Origin: Strongylocentrotus purpuratus
Taxonomy: Eukaryota > Echinodermata > Echinoidea > Camarodonta > Strongylocentrotidae
Reading direction: 5' to 3'
DNA: 64,000 bases
Assembly: GCF_000002235.5 (NCBI RefSeq)
Contig: NW_022145542.1
Location: 434,001-498,000, forward strand
Each line of letters opens with the position of its first letter. The first letter of the stretch is position 1. This document shows, in pieces, positions 13,001-22,424 of this stretch. The translations under genes and the position numbers were made by a program. Below the pieces are notes generated by a model. The model was not told the DNA's origin and ran no database searches. It saw nothing but the letters and a program-made list of their open reading frames with translations.

Positions 13001-13528
13001 GTTGTTGTTATATAACGTTATATGTACTTTTAATGCCCTGCCTTTCCAGTAAATTAGAATTGTCCTGGGCTATTGTATCTTCTCCTTTGTTGTGCAAGTT
13101 TGATCAAGAAAGTGATGTTTAAAAAACTTTGTTTCACTCTCGCTTGGTCACAATTTGTTTACTAATAGAGAGAAGGGCATTTGCTCTACACACATAAACT
13201 GCATTTAATTAGCTCATACCTTTTTAGCATTCAGTAGACATTCTCCAGCCCAAAGATCTGACAATTTACAATGTACGATGTATGTTTAATACCTTTCTGG
13301 CATTCATTCAGTAGACATTCTCTGGCCCAAAGCTTTGACACAATGTGTGATGTATGTTTGTGTCTACAGGTGGAGCCATTCTTTTCGGAGCACACCGCTG
13401 GAACAGCTGAGCGTACCCTGAAGCAGACCATGGAAGACATCAGGATGAGAATCGCATGGAGAGAAAAGTATGCGGAACAGGTCACAAAATGGTTCAAAGA
13501 AGCCACTAAAACTCCTTCAACATCATAG
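538..13528 (+). CDS. M1 zinc aminopeptidase (aminopeptidase N type), C-terminal half, ten exons, 5'-truncated by window edge
   Basis: Joining 538-707, 3747-3826, 5132-5321, 6555-6702, 7325-7398, 9722-9826, 10831-11001, 12025-12165, 12745-12826 and 13370-13528 gives 1320 nt, 439 residues plus TAG, with every GT..AG junction in phase. The product is the C-terminal part of an M1 aminopeptidase. MDTWTLQMGFPVINV (the M-D-T-W-T-x-Q-x-G-x-P signature) lies just after the catalytic domain. A beta-sandwich follows (WTIPVTYF, WFKVN..SGMYRVNYD), then the helical ERAP1-like C-terminal domain (RANLINDVFNLA, LSRYLGFALD). In the family this half closes over the active site; the enzyme removes N-terminal residues from peptides, usually as a plasma-membrane ectoenzyme. 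The sequons NVT, NHT, NYS and NET fit an extracellular location. The catalytic exons lie outside the window, so activity cannot be judged. A similar gene starts 13.7 kb downstream in the same orientation. Confidence 0.9.
966..1132. repeat. AAT/ATG-rich microsatellite
   Basis: Imperfect runs of GATGAT and AATAAT triplets, decaying into A/T/G-only sequence up to about 1132. Confidence 0.85.
1236..1357 (-). repeat. SINE fragment, interrupted
   Basis: The segment CACCTGGGTGGAGAGTGGCA followed by GCCACGGTGGGACTCAAATC matches the body of the better-preserved tRNA-derived SINE at 25.7-26.1 kb. The match stops at the left edge of the 1358-3177 element, which seems to have landed in it. Sequence resembling the continuation may resume after 3184. 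Confidence 0.55.
1358..3177. mobile_element. 1.8-kb element with about 34-bp terminal inverted repeats and a 7-bp target duplication
   Basis: The left end CAGGGACGTGATAGAGAAGG is repeated inverted at the right end, with the match extending about 34 bp. ATCAAAC precedes the left end (1351-1357) and follows the right end (3178-3184), so it reads as a target-site duplication. No transposase ORF is present; it is non-autonomous. The interior contains a copy of a separate dispersed repeat (1621-2693). The superfamily is not assigned. Confidence 0.75.
1621..2693. repeat. Dispersed repeat family A, copy 1 (nested)
   Basis: It begins TGTCTCGCCTGCGTAGCAAA and ends near a related inverted sequence, and matches 29459-30997. 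Inside are two tandem units built on AACCTAAGGTTAAGTTTTTG plus AGGTCA half-sites, then about three units of GACCGATTTTGATTTGGTTT with CTTCTACACAGAAT. It is shorter than copy 2 and has no coding capacity. Its ends share a short inverted match (TCTCGCCTGC), which suggests a DNA-element origin. Confidence 0.8.
3497..3708. repeat. 90-bp inverted repeat (long hairpin) beside a splice acceptor
   Basis: The left arm 3497-3586 and right arm 3619-3708 are reverse complements with only a few mismatches, separated by 32 nt. The exon acceptor AG is at 3745-3746, so the RNA hairpin would end about 37 nt upstream of it. Confidence 0.9.
3747..3826 (+). CDS. Gene 1 exon b
   Basis: The exon completes a Gly codon and encodes YKWTIPVTYFTDTDPQ and further residues to EHEK. 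This is the strand-rich domain typical of M1 enzymes (compare W-x-I-P-x-T). The donor is GTAAAT and the exon ends in phase 1. Confidence 0.85.
3827..5131 (+). other. Gene 1 intron
   Basis: Two loosely related segments near 4060-4290 and 4740-4880 (both with CATCCATCACT-like cores and TATTCTAA) suggest copies of a decayed repeat. Nothing else was recognised. Confidence 0.5.
5132..5321 (+). CDS. Gene 1 exon c
   Basis: Encodes ASVNLHVAGASKWFKVNTKQ, SGMYRVNYD and then the helical segment ending RANLINDVFNLA. This is the junction of the beta-sandwich and ERAP1-like C-terminal domains. The acceptor is CATAG and the donor GTGAGT. The exon ends two bases into a Trp codon. Confidence 0.9.
5744..5964. 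mobile_element. Inverted-repeat MITE, about 220 bp
   Basis: CCTGAATTCACAAAGGA near the left end is matched by TCCTTTGTGAATTCAGG near the right end. The inner segment is also partly palindromic (CCATGGTTTAAA against TTTAAACC). No ORF. The target duplication is unclear. Confidence 0.75.
6142..6195 (+). pseudogene. Fossil of a duplicated aminopeptidase exon end
   Basis: The segment reads LSAADRANLI then drifts to TITINLAC. The real exon at 5269-5321 reads LSAADRANLI then NDVFNLAW. The DNA match is nearly exact over the first 30 bases and then decays. No GT donor lies at the matching position, so it looks like a dead partial exon duplication. Confidence 0.75.
6555..6702 (+). CDS. Gene 1 exon d
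   Basis: Completes the Trp codon and encodes AGHVNYSIALDLSKYLINET, then the V-P-I-E-T-G-L-x-S segment ending SYYK. The L-x-Y-L-x-x-E-x-x-Y-x-P pattern is characteristic of the M1 C-terminal domain. The donor is GTAATG and the exon ends in phase 0. Confidence 0.9.
6703..7324 (+). other. Gene 1 intron
   Basis: Contains a pyrimidine-rich stretch near 6775-6840 and an imperfect inverted pair, TTCGTTTCGTTGACAATCAG against CTGATCTTCAACGAAACAGA, at about 6848-6914. Nothing else was recognised. Confidence 0.5.
7325..7398 (+). CDS. Gene 1 exon e
   Basis: A short 74-nt exon encoding DYVLKLFGERVSTLGKEDTG and EHLDR. The acceptor is CTTCAG and the donor GTAAGA. It ends in phase 2 and joins the next exon as LDR-LTRK. 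Confidence 0.85.
7464..7616. mobile_element. Short hairpin element, 153 bp
   Basis: The left arm 7464-7508 and right arm 7572-7616 are near-perfect reverse complements (ACAAATGATGC at the outer ends, ATACGATCTAT inside). The centre also pairs (TGTGTATC against GATACACA). A foldback MITE without coding content. Confidence 0.8.
8333..8548. repeat. Degenerate direct repeat, period about 144 bp
   Basis: CATTATGTATGCAAAAAATAGCTTGTRATCA appears at about 8333 and 8477, followed in each by a diverging half with ATCAAAC. It is probably two units of a dispersed repeat; AGGTCA-like half-sites lie between them. Confidence 0.6.
9505..9640. repeat. Dispersed repeat with GTCC microsatellite
   Basis: GGAGGCATTATGTTTTTCGG followed by four GTCC units and ATATCTCAAGAACCACTCGA. 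From memory this text recurs widely in sea urchin genomes; not checked here. Confidence 0.6.
9722..9826 (+). CDS. Gene 1 exon f
   Basis: Encodes LTRKSLLSTFRHLGDADTLE and WASAEYKTWMETGST, a helical repeat of the ERAP1-like C-terminal domain. The acceptor is ATGTAG and the donor GTAAGT. The exon ends in phase 2. Confidence 0.88.
9827..10830 (+). other. Gene 1 intron
   Basis: Contains an 80-bp repeat shared with 22865-22944 and the local palindrome AATTTACCGG...CCGGTAAATT near 10245-10270. Otherwise nothing was recognised. Confidence 0.55.
10089..10168. repeat. 80-bp dispersed repeat, copy 1
   Basis: Nearly identical to 22865-22944, with about four differences over 80 bp (core GGGAAATTTTGAAAATTGGG). 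Copy 2 lies at the left end of an inverted-repeat element, so this may be a fragment of one. Confidence 0.85.
10831..11001 (+). CDS. Gene 1 exon g
   Basis: Encodes TVGANLQGIVQCGGVQSGGG, REWEYAWNKYQ and the E-K-x-x-L-L-Q-x-x-L-A-C-T-R-D signature of the M1 C-terminal domain. The acceptor TTTCTTTCAG is strong. The exon ends in phase 2. Confidence 0.9.
11002..12024 (+). other. Gene 1 intron with inverted-repeat element
   Basis: Holds the 454-bp element at 11257-11710; the rest is AT-rich, with a TATATA run at about 11971-11988. Confidence 0.6.
11257..11710. mobile_element. Inverted-repeat element, 454 bp
   Basis: ATTCTCGCTACCCTAAATAG at the left end matches CTATTTGGGGTAGCGAGAAT at the right end with one mismatch. 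The interior is GC-richer than the intron and has only short ORFs. A non-autonomous MITE. Confidence 0.85.
12025..12165 (+). CDS. Gene 1 exon h
   Basis: Encodes YLGFALDSSKILQQDSVSVI, then TSVAYQRAGSYLALRYVIDN and WDKIQKS. It corresponds to the Y-L-x-x-L-x(4)-I-x-x-Q-D segment of M1 enzymes. The exon ends in phase 2. Confidence 0.9.
12166..12744 (+). other. Gene 1 intron
   Basis: A 579-bp AT-rich intron with no repeat or RNA gene recognised. Confidence 0.6.
12745..12826 (+). CDS. Gene 1 exon i
   Basis: Encodes LGLQPFVMSSLITGTTWWIS and THFEFEY, matching the F-x-x-S-x-L-I-x-x-x-T segment near the end of M1 proteins. The exon ends in phase 0 before GTAAGC. Confidence 0.85.
12827..13369 (+). other. 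Gene 1 last intron
   Basis: Near the 3' end the text CATTCAGTAGACATTCTC occurs twice (about 13228 and 13305), a degenerate 77-bp tandem repeat before the acceptor GTCTACAG. Confidence 0.6.
13370..13528 (+). CDS. Gene 1 terminal coding exon
   Basis: Encodes VEPFFSEHTAGTAERTLKQT, then MEDIRMRIAWREKYAEQVTK and WFKEATKTPSTS, ending in TAG. The final helix with I-x-W-x(5)-E-x-V-x-x-W-F is typical of the M1 C-terminus. Confidence 0.92.
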   Translation: MEPFFSEHTAGTAERTLKQTMEDIRMRIAWREKYAEQVTKWFKEATKTPSTS

Positions 13529-15367
13529 TGAGAAGTGGAGAGTGTACAAGGAAGGTTTAATCTTTTTTTGTTTTTTGTTGGGGGAGTACTTATTCCATTC
13601 CGTCTGATGATAATTTATACACCATTCAACATCTCTCAAAACCAGCTGTGAGATTTCTTTATGCTTTAGCAGGAGTCCTTTGGATTTGCTTAGTATATTC
13701 CTTTCCTCTTCAATCTACCCTTGCCACACACCCACACAATTCTTCTCTTTGTATATTGTATCAAACTGTTACAATAATCAATTTATACATGCAGGAAATA
13801 TTAGTATGAAGTAATTATTATTACTTTAATCTGAATGTATTAACAGCTGCACAGTCCCTTTGTCCTGTACTGGAAATGTTACCCCTTTGAACCTGCTCAC
13901 AAGACTATTCAAATATCTTCTGCACATTTTCTTGGTGTCCTCATGTATTATATGAAAGAATATTGTCCCTCCCTCTTTAGTTTAGAGTCCGTAATACTGG
14001 TTGCTCAAAAGATGATGAGAAGTCAAATGTTCTAATATGTTTTATTACGTCTCACATGAGAGCAAGTTTTTCTTCATGTACAGCTCCACGTTGAAATCAG
14101 AGTACATGTATATAGTTTGGGAGACTCTTTTTGTCTTCATCTACACCTTCACTTGAAATCAAAGTATATAGTTTGGTAAATTGAAACAACCAATCTTAGG
14201 CTGAAGCTGGATGGTGTGCAGTGCAATATTATTTGTTTCCATGTTTGTCCCACCTCTGAAAGTCTTTGTAAATCATGTTTTGAAAGTCAGGCTTTTTTAG
14301 TATGAACAGGTATTGTGTTTAAAGCACAAAGTCTATTGCATACCAGAATTCACATGTATACAGATGATGCACTCATTGGCTTAACTATGGATAACATTTC
14401 ATCATTTGTATATTTGTATAAAAGCACACCATTGATTATACTTGGATGGCTCATGATCAATGCACAGTCAACCCTTGAGCTCTTGGACTCTTTCTGCATT
14501 ATTGAGAGACATACAGCCAGTAAATGCACTTTCCATTTTCTTATTTCTCAATGCACTATCGTTATACATTACCGTTTATTCTTTCTGTATCACTGTACAG
14601 TGTGCTATAAGCTTGTAACGGCCTTAGCCAATTCAGAGATTTTATTTATCTGCTGTTTACAGTTATTAGATTACTCAAGTGTTATGTCTCTTATTGAATC
14701 TTTGCTAACAATAGTTAAAGATACAATATTATGGTGGTGTTAGATTATTTTCCCTGCAGAAATTTACAGACTGAGGAAAAAATAGAAGAAGTGGAAGTTT
14801 GTCTTCAGTTAATAACCCTTCGTCCTTTTTCTAATTTACTTTTCTTCCATTCATCAATACCCCCCCCCCCTTCATACTTTGTGTTTTTGTTTTTGTTTTT
14901 GTGGGTGTTTTTTTAGAGGCAGAGATAGTTGATAACTCTTGTACAATTCTAGTTCTAAGAAATTATTTCACTAACTATTGTTAAAAGAGCAGAAATTGCC
15001 TGTTTCCAACCTTGTACCAAATGTGTTTGTAATTGCCTAGAAATCAAATCATGTTTTACATTAGTTCAACATTTCAAAGAAATCAAATTCATCGTTCCAT
15101 TCCTGTATGTTTATAGATATGATATCTTTCACTTTGTAAACATATATCAGAAATTGTTACTTTTGAGTGTATGGAAACAGTGTGCAATGAATGATATGTA
15201 TCATAAAGTAAAGTAAAGAGTTTATGAAGTGATACAGTGCGCAGTTTTTGTTACGAATGTATTTAGATTTAAGTAAATCACTCCATTTTACATTTTAAAC
15301 TTACAATGTACATGTTTATCTCAAAGACAGTGTATTTCATATTACTCTTAACCAGAAACAAATCTGG

Positions 15368-15373
15368 AATAAA
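15368..15373 (+). terminator. Candidate polyadenylation signal of gene 1
   Basis: The first AATAAA after the stop codon, followed by a T/GT-rich stretch (CTTTTCTCTCTTGTCATG). It would give a 3' UTR of about 1.85 kb. Later signals cannot be excluded. Confidence 0.35.
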
Positions 15374-17160
15374 AACATGAATGCTTTTCTCTCTTGTCAT
15401 GAGCAAGTTCCTATATTGTGTACAAAATGAATTTATATTAAGAGTGATATTAATGACGGGAGTTTCTTTGTCGCAAAGGAAAGGGAGTGTGACTTCATTT
15501 AATCATGATTATGACTTGTGTCGTGTAATTTTAAAGGACATACAGTATTGATATCTTCAGGAAATTGAAGATTCGTTATGGTGCATTTGGACTTGAGTTA
15601 TATCGGTCCATATATGACGGAACTTTAGTAGATATAGATGGGTGTTATCAGTTTACTTTTATTCTCACCTTGTTGTGGGCAGCAGAAAGAGATTAAAACA
15701 AAAAGGGAAAATGAATCTGCTCTGGATAGCTTAAAACGGTCAATAACAACAACAAAAATACTAAAAAGGATCAATCTTGTGTATTTAAAATAGTTCCTGT
15801 GAGGAAGAAACAAAATCCTACACTGAGTTTTAAATGCATAGGAATGAAGCAGTCACTCTCTTCTTAAATCCTACCTTTCTGTTCGCATAAGAGATTGAAC
15901 AAGCTGAATCGCTTTTAGAGTCGCAAACAATGGTGAATTCATGTTCATACTTCTTTCAAGTTTTTCATAGAAATGAGCTGTACATTTAAAAAATCTATCT
16001 TATGATTAAACAACGTTTAAATTGCACTTAGAATTGTGAAGGACAGTGCATTTATTTTCACCTTTGTAAATTATACAAAGGAATGAGCTGTATATTCACA
16101 AATCAGTAACTATTGTCTTACAGTATTCAGACTTTTTAGTAAGAGATCATACAAGCTGTAATTTGCTTCATGTGCTTAGAAGGATCGCATTCACTGGGTA
16201 AAATGTATATTGAAATGGAGCTGTACATTCGCAAATAAGTCTCTGTTGTCTTTTGATATCCTGACTTTTGATAAGCATTCAAATGGGCTGTAAATTGCTT
16301 AAAAGAATTTATGTAGAATTCTAATGCTGTACTTCCAGATGTTAATGAAATATCCATGAATCATCCATACATTTCTCTTACCTTCTGAAGAGTCAATGCT
16401 GAAAGCAGGATGGTAGCGCTGTAGATACAAAGTGAATTCCGATTGCGCAATATTATGTCACAACTAGACCCGTTTCTTGTTTGTAAGATGGAAGATATAG
16501 AACAGAAATAGGGCTGACAATGATTTCTGGATGTTATGTTGAGTGAAGACGTGGAATCTCATTATTTTGTGCTATTGGTTTTCTGTGCGAATGGTACTTG
16601 TATAGTTCCTATATTGATGTCTTTGAAATGTATACTGCACATTGTTGTTTGGAAGTTATGGAGCTGTGGTGTTTTCATACCTTACATCATGTATATTAAA
16701 TTTAAATCAAGCCATTAATTTACACTTTTTTTGTTATCTGCTGAGTTTCTTGCTATTTCTCACATGTTACAAAGTTAAGCTGATACAGAACAGGGTATAG
16801 ACTGATATTCAAAAAGTGCATACATTTATTATTTTATTTTTAGTACAAACTTTGTAATATTCTCATCTTGCCATTTATATAATGTCAGTACTTGGGAAGA
16901 TGGGAAATACGAAGACAATCAATTTGTAACTGGTGAATAATTGACATGAACATTGAAAAAAGATATAGAAGGCAGATATATAACATAATATGAGTGTGAT
17001 CATTTGACAAGTGGGAAAGTTTATCAAGTAGTTCATTATAATATTGTTTATATTCAATGATGATATACATGTAAGGAAATATATGTTTATAACTAAAAAC
17101 AAAAGTAAAGTCAATATTGTTATCACCAAGATGATTAGGAAAATACATAGATTGTTCATG

Positions 17161-17240
17161 CTTATATTATTTTGTTTATGCTTATATTATTTTGTTTATG
17201 CTTATATTATTTTGTTTATGCTTATATTACTTTGTTTGCA
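17161..17240. repeat. 20-bp tandem repeat, four copies
   Basis: Three exact copies and one variant of CTTATATTATTTTGTTTATG. Confidence 0.95.
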
Positions 17241-17429
17241 TCTTTATGCTGTTTCCAAGAAAAGAGTTTTATTTAAATTATGTGTGGTCGTATGTTTTAT
17301 TGAAATACTTGTAGAAGTAAAAACTTTGAAGAAAAACAATTTGATGATGTTCAATCATTTTTTGTTTGTTTTTGTTTTGTTGTTGATGTGTTACCAGATA
17401 ATGTATTAATTAGTCCAAGTTGGAAACCA

Positions 17430-17590
17430 GGGGCCCGTCTTATGAAGAGTTGCGATTGATCCGAATCAATCGCAAGACCTCCAATCAATGGCAAGTTTGC
17501 AGTCTCCTATCTCTTATGTACATAGTTGCGATTGATATCAATCGCAACTAAGTTGCGATTAATCATAACTGGTTATAAGATGGGGGCCCA
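17430..17590. mobile_element. GGGCCCGTCTTAT-ended MITE
   Basis: The left end GGGGCCCGTCTTAT pairs with the right end ATAAGATGGGGGCCC. The interior has repeated TTGCGATTGAT...ATCAATCGCAA palindromes. No ORF. Confidence 0.75.
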
Positions 17591-17800
17591 GATATTGACA
17601 AAGATATCCCTTTTCCACTCTTATCTCGAGTACAGTTAAATATTCTTGGTAGGAATAAAAAAATCAATTTTTGCTTGAGTGCATACTAATGGCTAGGGTA
17701 TGCTCAAACTGATTTCGCATCTTGTTTACTAGGGGAAATGATGACATAAGTACAATTTATAGGTAATGTTATACATGTACAACAGTGCTGAACCAAGGTT

Positions 17801-18320
17801 TCTCACTGAGCGGCTATTGCTTACGAACGTTTGGATTTGCCAACTTTTCTGACGAATGTCGGCGAAAATCAGGGTTCGCCTCTGCGACATTTAGCGACAA
17901 TTAGCAACATTTGAGCGAATGTTTTCGAAAGTCTTTGCGAAAGGCAGCGACTATTATCGACTGTAAGCAAATGTTAGCGACAGTTTTTGCGAAGATTAGC
18001 AACTATTTTCCAATCCTTTGCCACTATTTGTGAATGTTTGGGACCTTTGGCTAACTACTTAATGAGTCGATTTTATATAGACCCACATGGTAACGAGGTA
18101 GCTAGCATAGGCGAATCAAAAAGAGCTTCAGAGACACCGTCTTACAACCGTTTGCAAAGGCTTACAACTGTTTTGCAAATGCTTGCAAATGTTTGTGGAA
18201 AAAATAAATTCGCAAAGACATATTCGCAAAGAACAAGAAAAACTGTTTGCGAACTTTTTTGCAACCTTTTACGAATCCTGGCGAAACTCCAAAATTCGCT
18301 ACGTTCGCCGGTCAGTGAGA
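17801..18320. mobile_element. GCGA-rich inverted-repeat element, 520 bp
   Basis: The left end TCTCACTGAGCGGC pairs with the right end GCCGGTCAGTGAGA. The interior is built of degenerate short motifs (GCGACA, GCAAATG, TTTGCGAA) in both orientations. No coding potential. Confidence 0.75.
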
Positions 18321-19921
18321 TACCCTAGGGATTTATCACAGTTCTTTATTGGCAATGAGTGAGGCAAGTAAGAGAAGCTATAGGAGTCAAGAGTTTGAGG
18401 AAATGTGATAGTGAAACGAGGCCGCGGGAAGCGAAAGGAGACTCGAGGGAGAAGGGGACGGAAAATAGAAAGTTTTTAACAGTTAAAAGTAAGAGCCATG
18501 GACATGGTGGGTGATAATAATCGTGGGAAGGAGGGGAGAAGAAGGAAATGGAGAGAGAGGTGAAGGAGAAAGAAAGAGAGAGAGGTGAGATGGGAGTAGG
18601 AAAGGAGACTGGAAAAGGAAACCGATTTGAAAGGGATGCAGACTGAAATAGGAAAAAGTGTAATAGTAATAGGCAAAAACAGAAATGTAGAATGTTTAAA
18701 ATAAATAATCAGTTGTGTTTGGGGTAAATCATTTTTTCTTTTGTTATAAACAATGCAGGGGGAACTTTAGGCGCGAAGATATATAACTGAATTCTAATTA
18801 TGCATTGGTCTTTTTATTTCTGATCTACCCGATTTAATTTGGAAAATTGCTAAGGGAGACGGGGAGTAGAGCTATTCTTTCCATTTATTTCCATTATTTT
18901 TCCTCTTTCTATCTCACGAGTCTATAGGTTTCGGATGGCATTTTGGTTTGATTTTAAAATATCGCTCTGGGAACTAGGGAATACAAATATGTATGTTTTT
19001 TATAACACGAGTAATCTTTCATAATTTAAAACCTCATTTTGTGTTTTTGTTTAGAGCATGCTGAAGTCAAGAACTATCGTAACATGTAATATTGATCATA
19101 TTGATTACAATTTGAATTACCGACATAACCGATACTTGATCTTCGGACGACTGTTAGGTAGCTATGCTATTTCTAAATTCACAAATGTATTCATAGTTTT
19201 AAAATCATTTGCTCTTATTTGATTAAAAACGATGAATACAAAACCTTATGGTGATGTACTGCTGCTGCTGCTGTTGCTGATTATGGTGATGTTGGTGGTG
19301 GACTGGTGGTGATGTGTAAACAAGATTAGAAAGAGAGAAAGGGAGAGAGAGTAAGAGAAAGAGGGAGAGAGAGAGAGTGAGAGCGATTTCCTTGTTATCG
19401 TTCAGTAATCAATGAGAGTGTCTTCCAAAGATACGCTATACCGCCCTCTGAGGAATGCAAACGAATCATTATTTTGTTGGTCAGGAGGGCTCCTTGGTTA
19501 TTATTGTTGACGGAATCTGAGATTTTTTTTTCTTTTCAATTTTATTTGTTGTTTACTCGGTAAATAAATCCAAACCAAATGTCGTTTTCCCATTTGTGTA
19601 GATCATGAGCTTCCTGCCGATTTTCCACCTGTACATAACGGGGGAAATGCTTATCGAGTGTAAGGAAGAGTGAAGGTGGCGATATTATATCGATTATATC
19701 CCTCCTTAAAAAGAACAGAAAAGGCATATTTGCCAGTTAGATATAAACGTAAAAGGTAGTCAATGCATTACAGAGTTAAATGTAGTATATACATTTAGAT
19801 TCTAAATACGGATGGAACAGTAACATTTAGTAACATGTTTTCACAACGCACACATTTATTTTGATGAATCTCTTCCATGCACTAACAGTAACAAATTATC
19901 TTATATTGAGGTTGGTACGAC
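18321..19921. other. Intergenic stretch, low complexity
   Basis: Purine-rich GA tracts (about 18365-18620 and 19325-19385) and a CTG/TGG-rich patch near 19260. No gene was recognised. Confidence 0.55.
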
Positions 19922-20706
19922 CAGGGGCGTAGACAACGGGGGGGGGGGGGGGGGGGGGGGGATGAGGGGGATGCATCCCCCCCACCTCACAAGGTGGGGG
20001 GGGATGGCATGTACAATCATCCCCCCAGGTTTGGGGGAATGATATTTGCTTACTTAATAAGTCATAATGATGATAATAATAGTAATAATAATAATGATAA
20101 CAATTATAATATTAATAATAATAATAATTATGATGATGATAATAATATTCCTATTCATTATTGTAATTGTGTTTATTGTTATTAGCCGCATTCACACGGG
20201 GAACCACAAGATAACCACAAGATTAAACAGGCGCGGATCTACGGGGGGGGGGGTTTAGGGGATTTAAACCCCCCCTTGGGCGGCCCAAAAAACAAACCAA
20301 AAAAAAAGGGAAAAAAGGGGGGAAAAAGAAAAAAAGAAAGAAAAAAGAACGCACGCTGGAGAGAAACCCTTTCAAGTGCAAATATTGTGAGAAGATATTC
20401 AACTCATCTGGTAACTTAACCAAACACATGATAACTCTGGATATAACTGTGTATTTAACTGTTACTTGATTTAAAAAGACGTTATCATGCACTGCTTTTT
20501 ATGGTCTCCATTGTGTTAATAGATGCCAGGAAAACATCACTTACGGGGTTCAAATAAACACCCCAAAAAAAAAATCGGCTCGCCGCTTCGCGGCTCGTGG
20601 ACGATGCTCTGCATCGTCATTATTGGTCAACCCCCCCCTTATAGCAAAAAGCTAGATCCGCCCCTGAGTCATCCCCCCCAGGTGTACGAACCTGTCTACG
20701 CCACTG
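19922..20706. mobile_element. hAT-like non-autonomous element with 8-bp target duplication
   Basis: The left end CAGGGGCGTAGACA matches the inverted right end CAGTGGCGTAGACA. GGTACGAC flanks it exactly on both sides (19914-19921 and 20707-20714). An 8-bp duplication and CAG-type ends fit the hAT superfamily. The interior holds a G homopolymer, an AAT-rich region, a second inverted-repeat segment (20228-20666, ends CAGGCGCGGATCTA and TAGATCCGCCCCTG) and a zinc-finger remnant. No transposase. Confidence 0.85.
20349..20430 (+). pseudogene. Remnant of a C2H2 zinc finger inside the hAT-like element
   Basis: One frame reads HAGEKPF, the classic inter-finger linker. After a one-base shift the next frame reads KCKYCEKIFNSSGNLTKHM, a C-x2-C and first-His finger pattern. 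The second zinc-binding His is missing. It is a single broken finger, apparently captured from a host zinc-finger gene. Confidence 0.75.
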
Positions 20707-21442
20707 GGTACGACAAAGGACCGTTCATGATAACGATCGCAAGAAACTACATAAGATCGACTTCACGGTAAATCCTATTCTATTTAATTCTATTCTATCT
20801 AATGTCCTATTCTATTGCCTTTAGAAATCATGTTAGCATTGCATATATTGTGATATATGTTGTACTGTTCGTATAAGACGACGCAAAATAAGCTATCAAA
20901 ATTTCTCCAGATTGATTTTTCAAAAAATATTTTGCGATCGTGTTTTTCCAAATAAATTCTAGGTAGCGTGTTGGAAATAATGGGAAAGAAAATGATTACT
21001 TCCTCTGTTTTGTGATATGTGCATGGAGAGAACTGAAATAAAAATTATCACCGATGAAAGTAATGGGGAAAGATGAATTTCAATTAGATTTGATTTATAT
21101 TTCCTAAAAATGTGATGTTCTCTATACAACAGAAAAAGAAAAATGTCTCGTTATGAACTACGGAGATTTGTGGGTCAAGACATTTCCGCTCACAATTCAG
21201 AAACGGATTTCCTGCCTTTCCAATTTCTTTTTCTATTTACTACTGACATAGCCTCTTCTTTATTTTATTCATTTCCACATCCTTCCCTCAATCGATCATT
21301 ATCTCTCAGCGTCTTAAATTATTTAGCTTTAGTAGGCCGATTTGCATTACATACTGAAAAACTTGTCTATTTTCAAGCGTTGATGAGTCTATATTGACTA
21401 CTTTTCGTTGAATATGAATAATGATAATAAACATTATTTTGT

Positions 21443-21633
21443 TTACCCACGGAAGCCCCGTCAGCTTTAAGGCTGTTCCTTCCGAGGGCCCTGCTTTACT
21501 CTAACCCTGACGATTTCCAGGTACCCATTACATGCACATGCATGGATGGAGTGTAGCAAGCGTATAGATTAATATCTTGCCAAAGGACCCTCAACCCTTA
21601 GTTGGATTGAGAGTCAAGTGAATGAACCGACAC
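21443..21633. repeat. Probable SINE body fragment
   Basis: GGATGGAGTGTAGCAAGCGT and AATATCTTGCCAAAGGACCC resemble the central region of the SINE at 25.7-26.1 kb (GGAGAGTAGCAAGTGCAGG, AATATCTTGCCACAGGAT). The ends are unclear. Confidence 0.5.
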
Positions 21634-21941
21634 CTCCACACATATACCATAGACATGAATTAATATATACATTAATTTCTATTTTCATAATTAATACACT
21701 GAACACGTATAGGCCTATACTTTTGTCACATCTCTCTGTTTCTCCCCGTGTGGCGCTTATAACCTTCTGCTTATAATCGTCGTCTATTGAACATTACATA
21801 CGCTCCCGGAACCTGCTATTTTTCACTTTGATTTATTATTACACATTATTATTACATAAGTCTAGACCTAAGTCATGTATTAAAGCCCAGTAGCAATGAA
21901 TATAATGTAATTGCTACTGTGCTTGAATACATGAGGGTGGA

Positions 21942-22321
21942 CAGGCGCGTACGCAGGGGGGGGGGGTTTGGGGGGTTAAATCCCCCCTTTGGTATTTTTA
22001 TGTGTATAAACCCCCCCCCCCTTTTGTTTTTTTTTGTTTTTTTTAATTATTAAAAAATAAAAAAAAATAAAGAAATTATCCCCATGACTGACCTAAAACA
22101 GGTGACCTTACCCCCCCCCCAACGGAGCAAAATGTCAAATTTTCAAATTTCGAGGTCAAAAAAAAAAGAAAAAAAAGTGTCCTCTTAGCCCCCCCCCCCC
22201 CCCCCCCCCCCCCCGCGCTTATTCAGCGGTGGGCTGAGTCGTTACGAAATTTTCGGCCCGATTTATAAATGTTAAACCCCCCCCCCCCCCCCCCCTTGAA
22301 AAAATCCTGCGTACGCGCCTG
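21942..22321. mobile_element. hAT-like MITE, 380 bp, exact 8-bp target duplication
   Basis: The ends CAGGCGCGTACGCAGG and CCTGCGTACGCGCCTG are perfect inverted repeats. AGGGTGGA flanks both sides (21934-21941 and 22322-22329). The interior is dominated by G/C homopolymers and A/T runs. No ORF. Confidence 0.92.
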
Positions 22322-22424
22322 AGGGTGGATATATACATTAGGACTCCAGCTCATATTCCTTCCCAGTGTAGTCACTTTATGCACAATGGCTAGCAGGTTG
22401 ACTGACTTTGTTGTTGTGTTCAGT

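Larger units (their letters stand above)
13529..17429 (+). other. Likely 3' UTR and downstream non-coding DNA
   Basis: AT-rich sequence after the stop codon. It contains a C10 run at about 14861, GT-rich runs near 14880 and a fourfold 20-bp repeat at 17161. The 142-codon ORF at 14315-14743 has no recognisable domain and is probably chance. Confidence 0.5.

Noticed and set aside
14315..14743. 142-codon ORF downstream of gene 1
   Set aside because: It has no domain, signal or coding character, lies in the likely 3' UTR, and has AT-rich composition like its surroundings.
19994..20258. Asn/Asp-rich and Ile/Met-rich ORFs
   Set aside because: They are translation of an AAT/GAT microsatellite.
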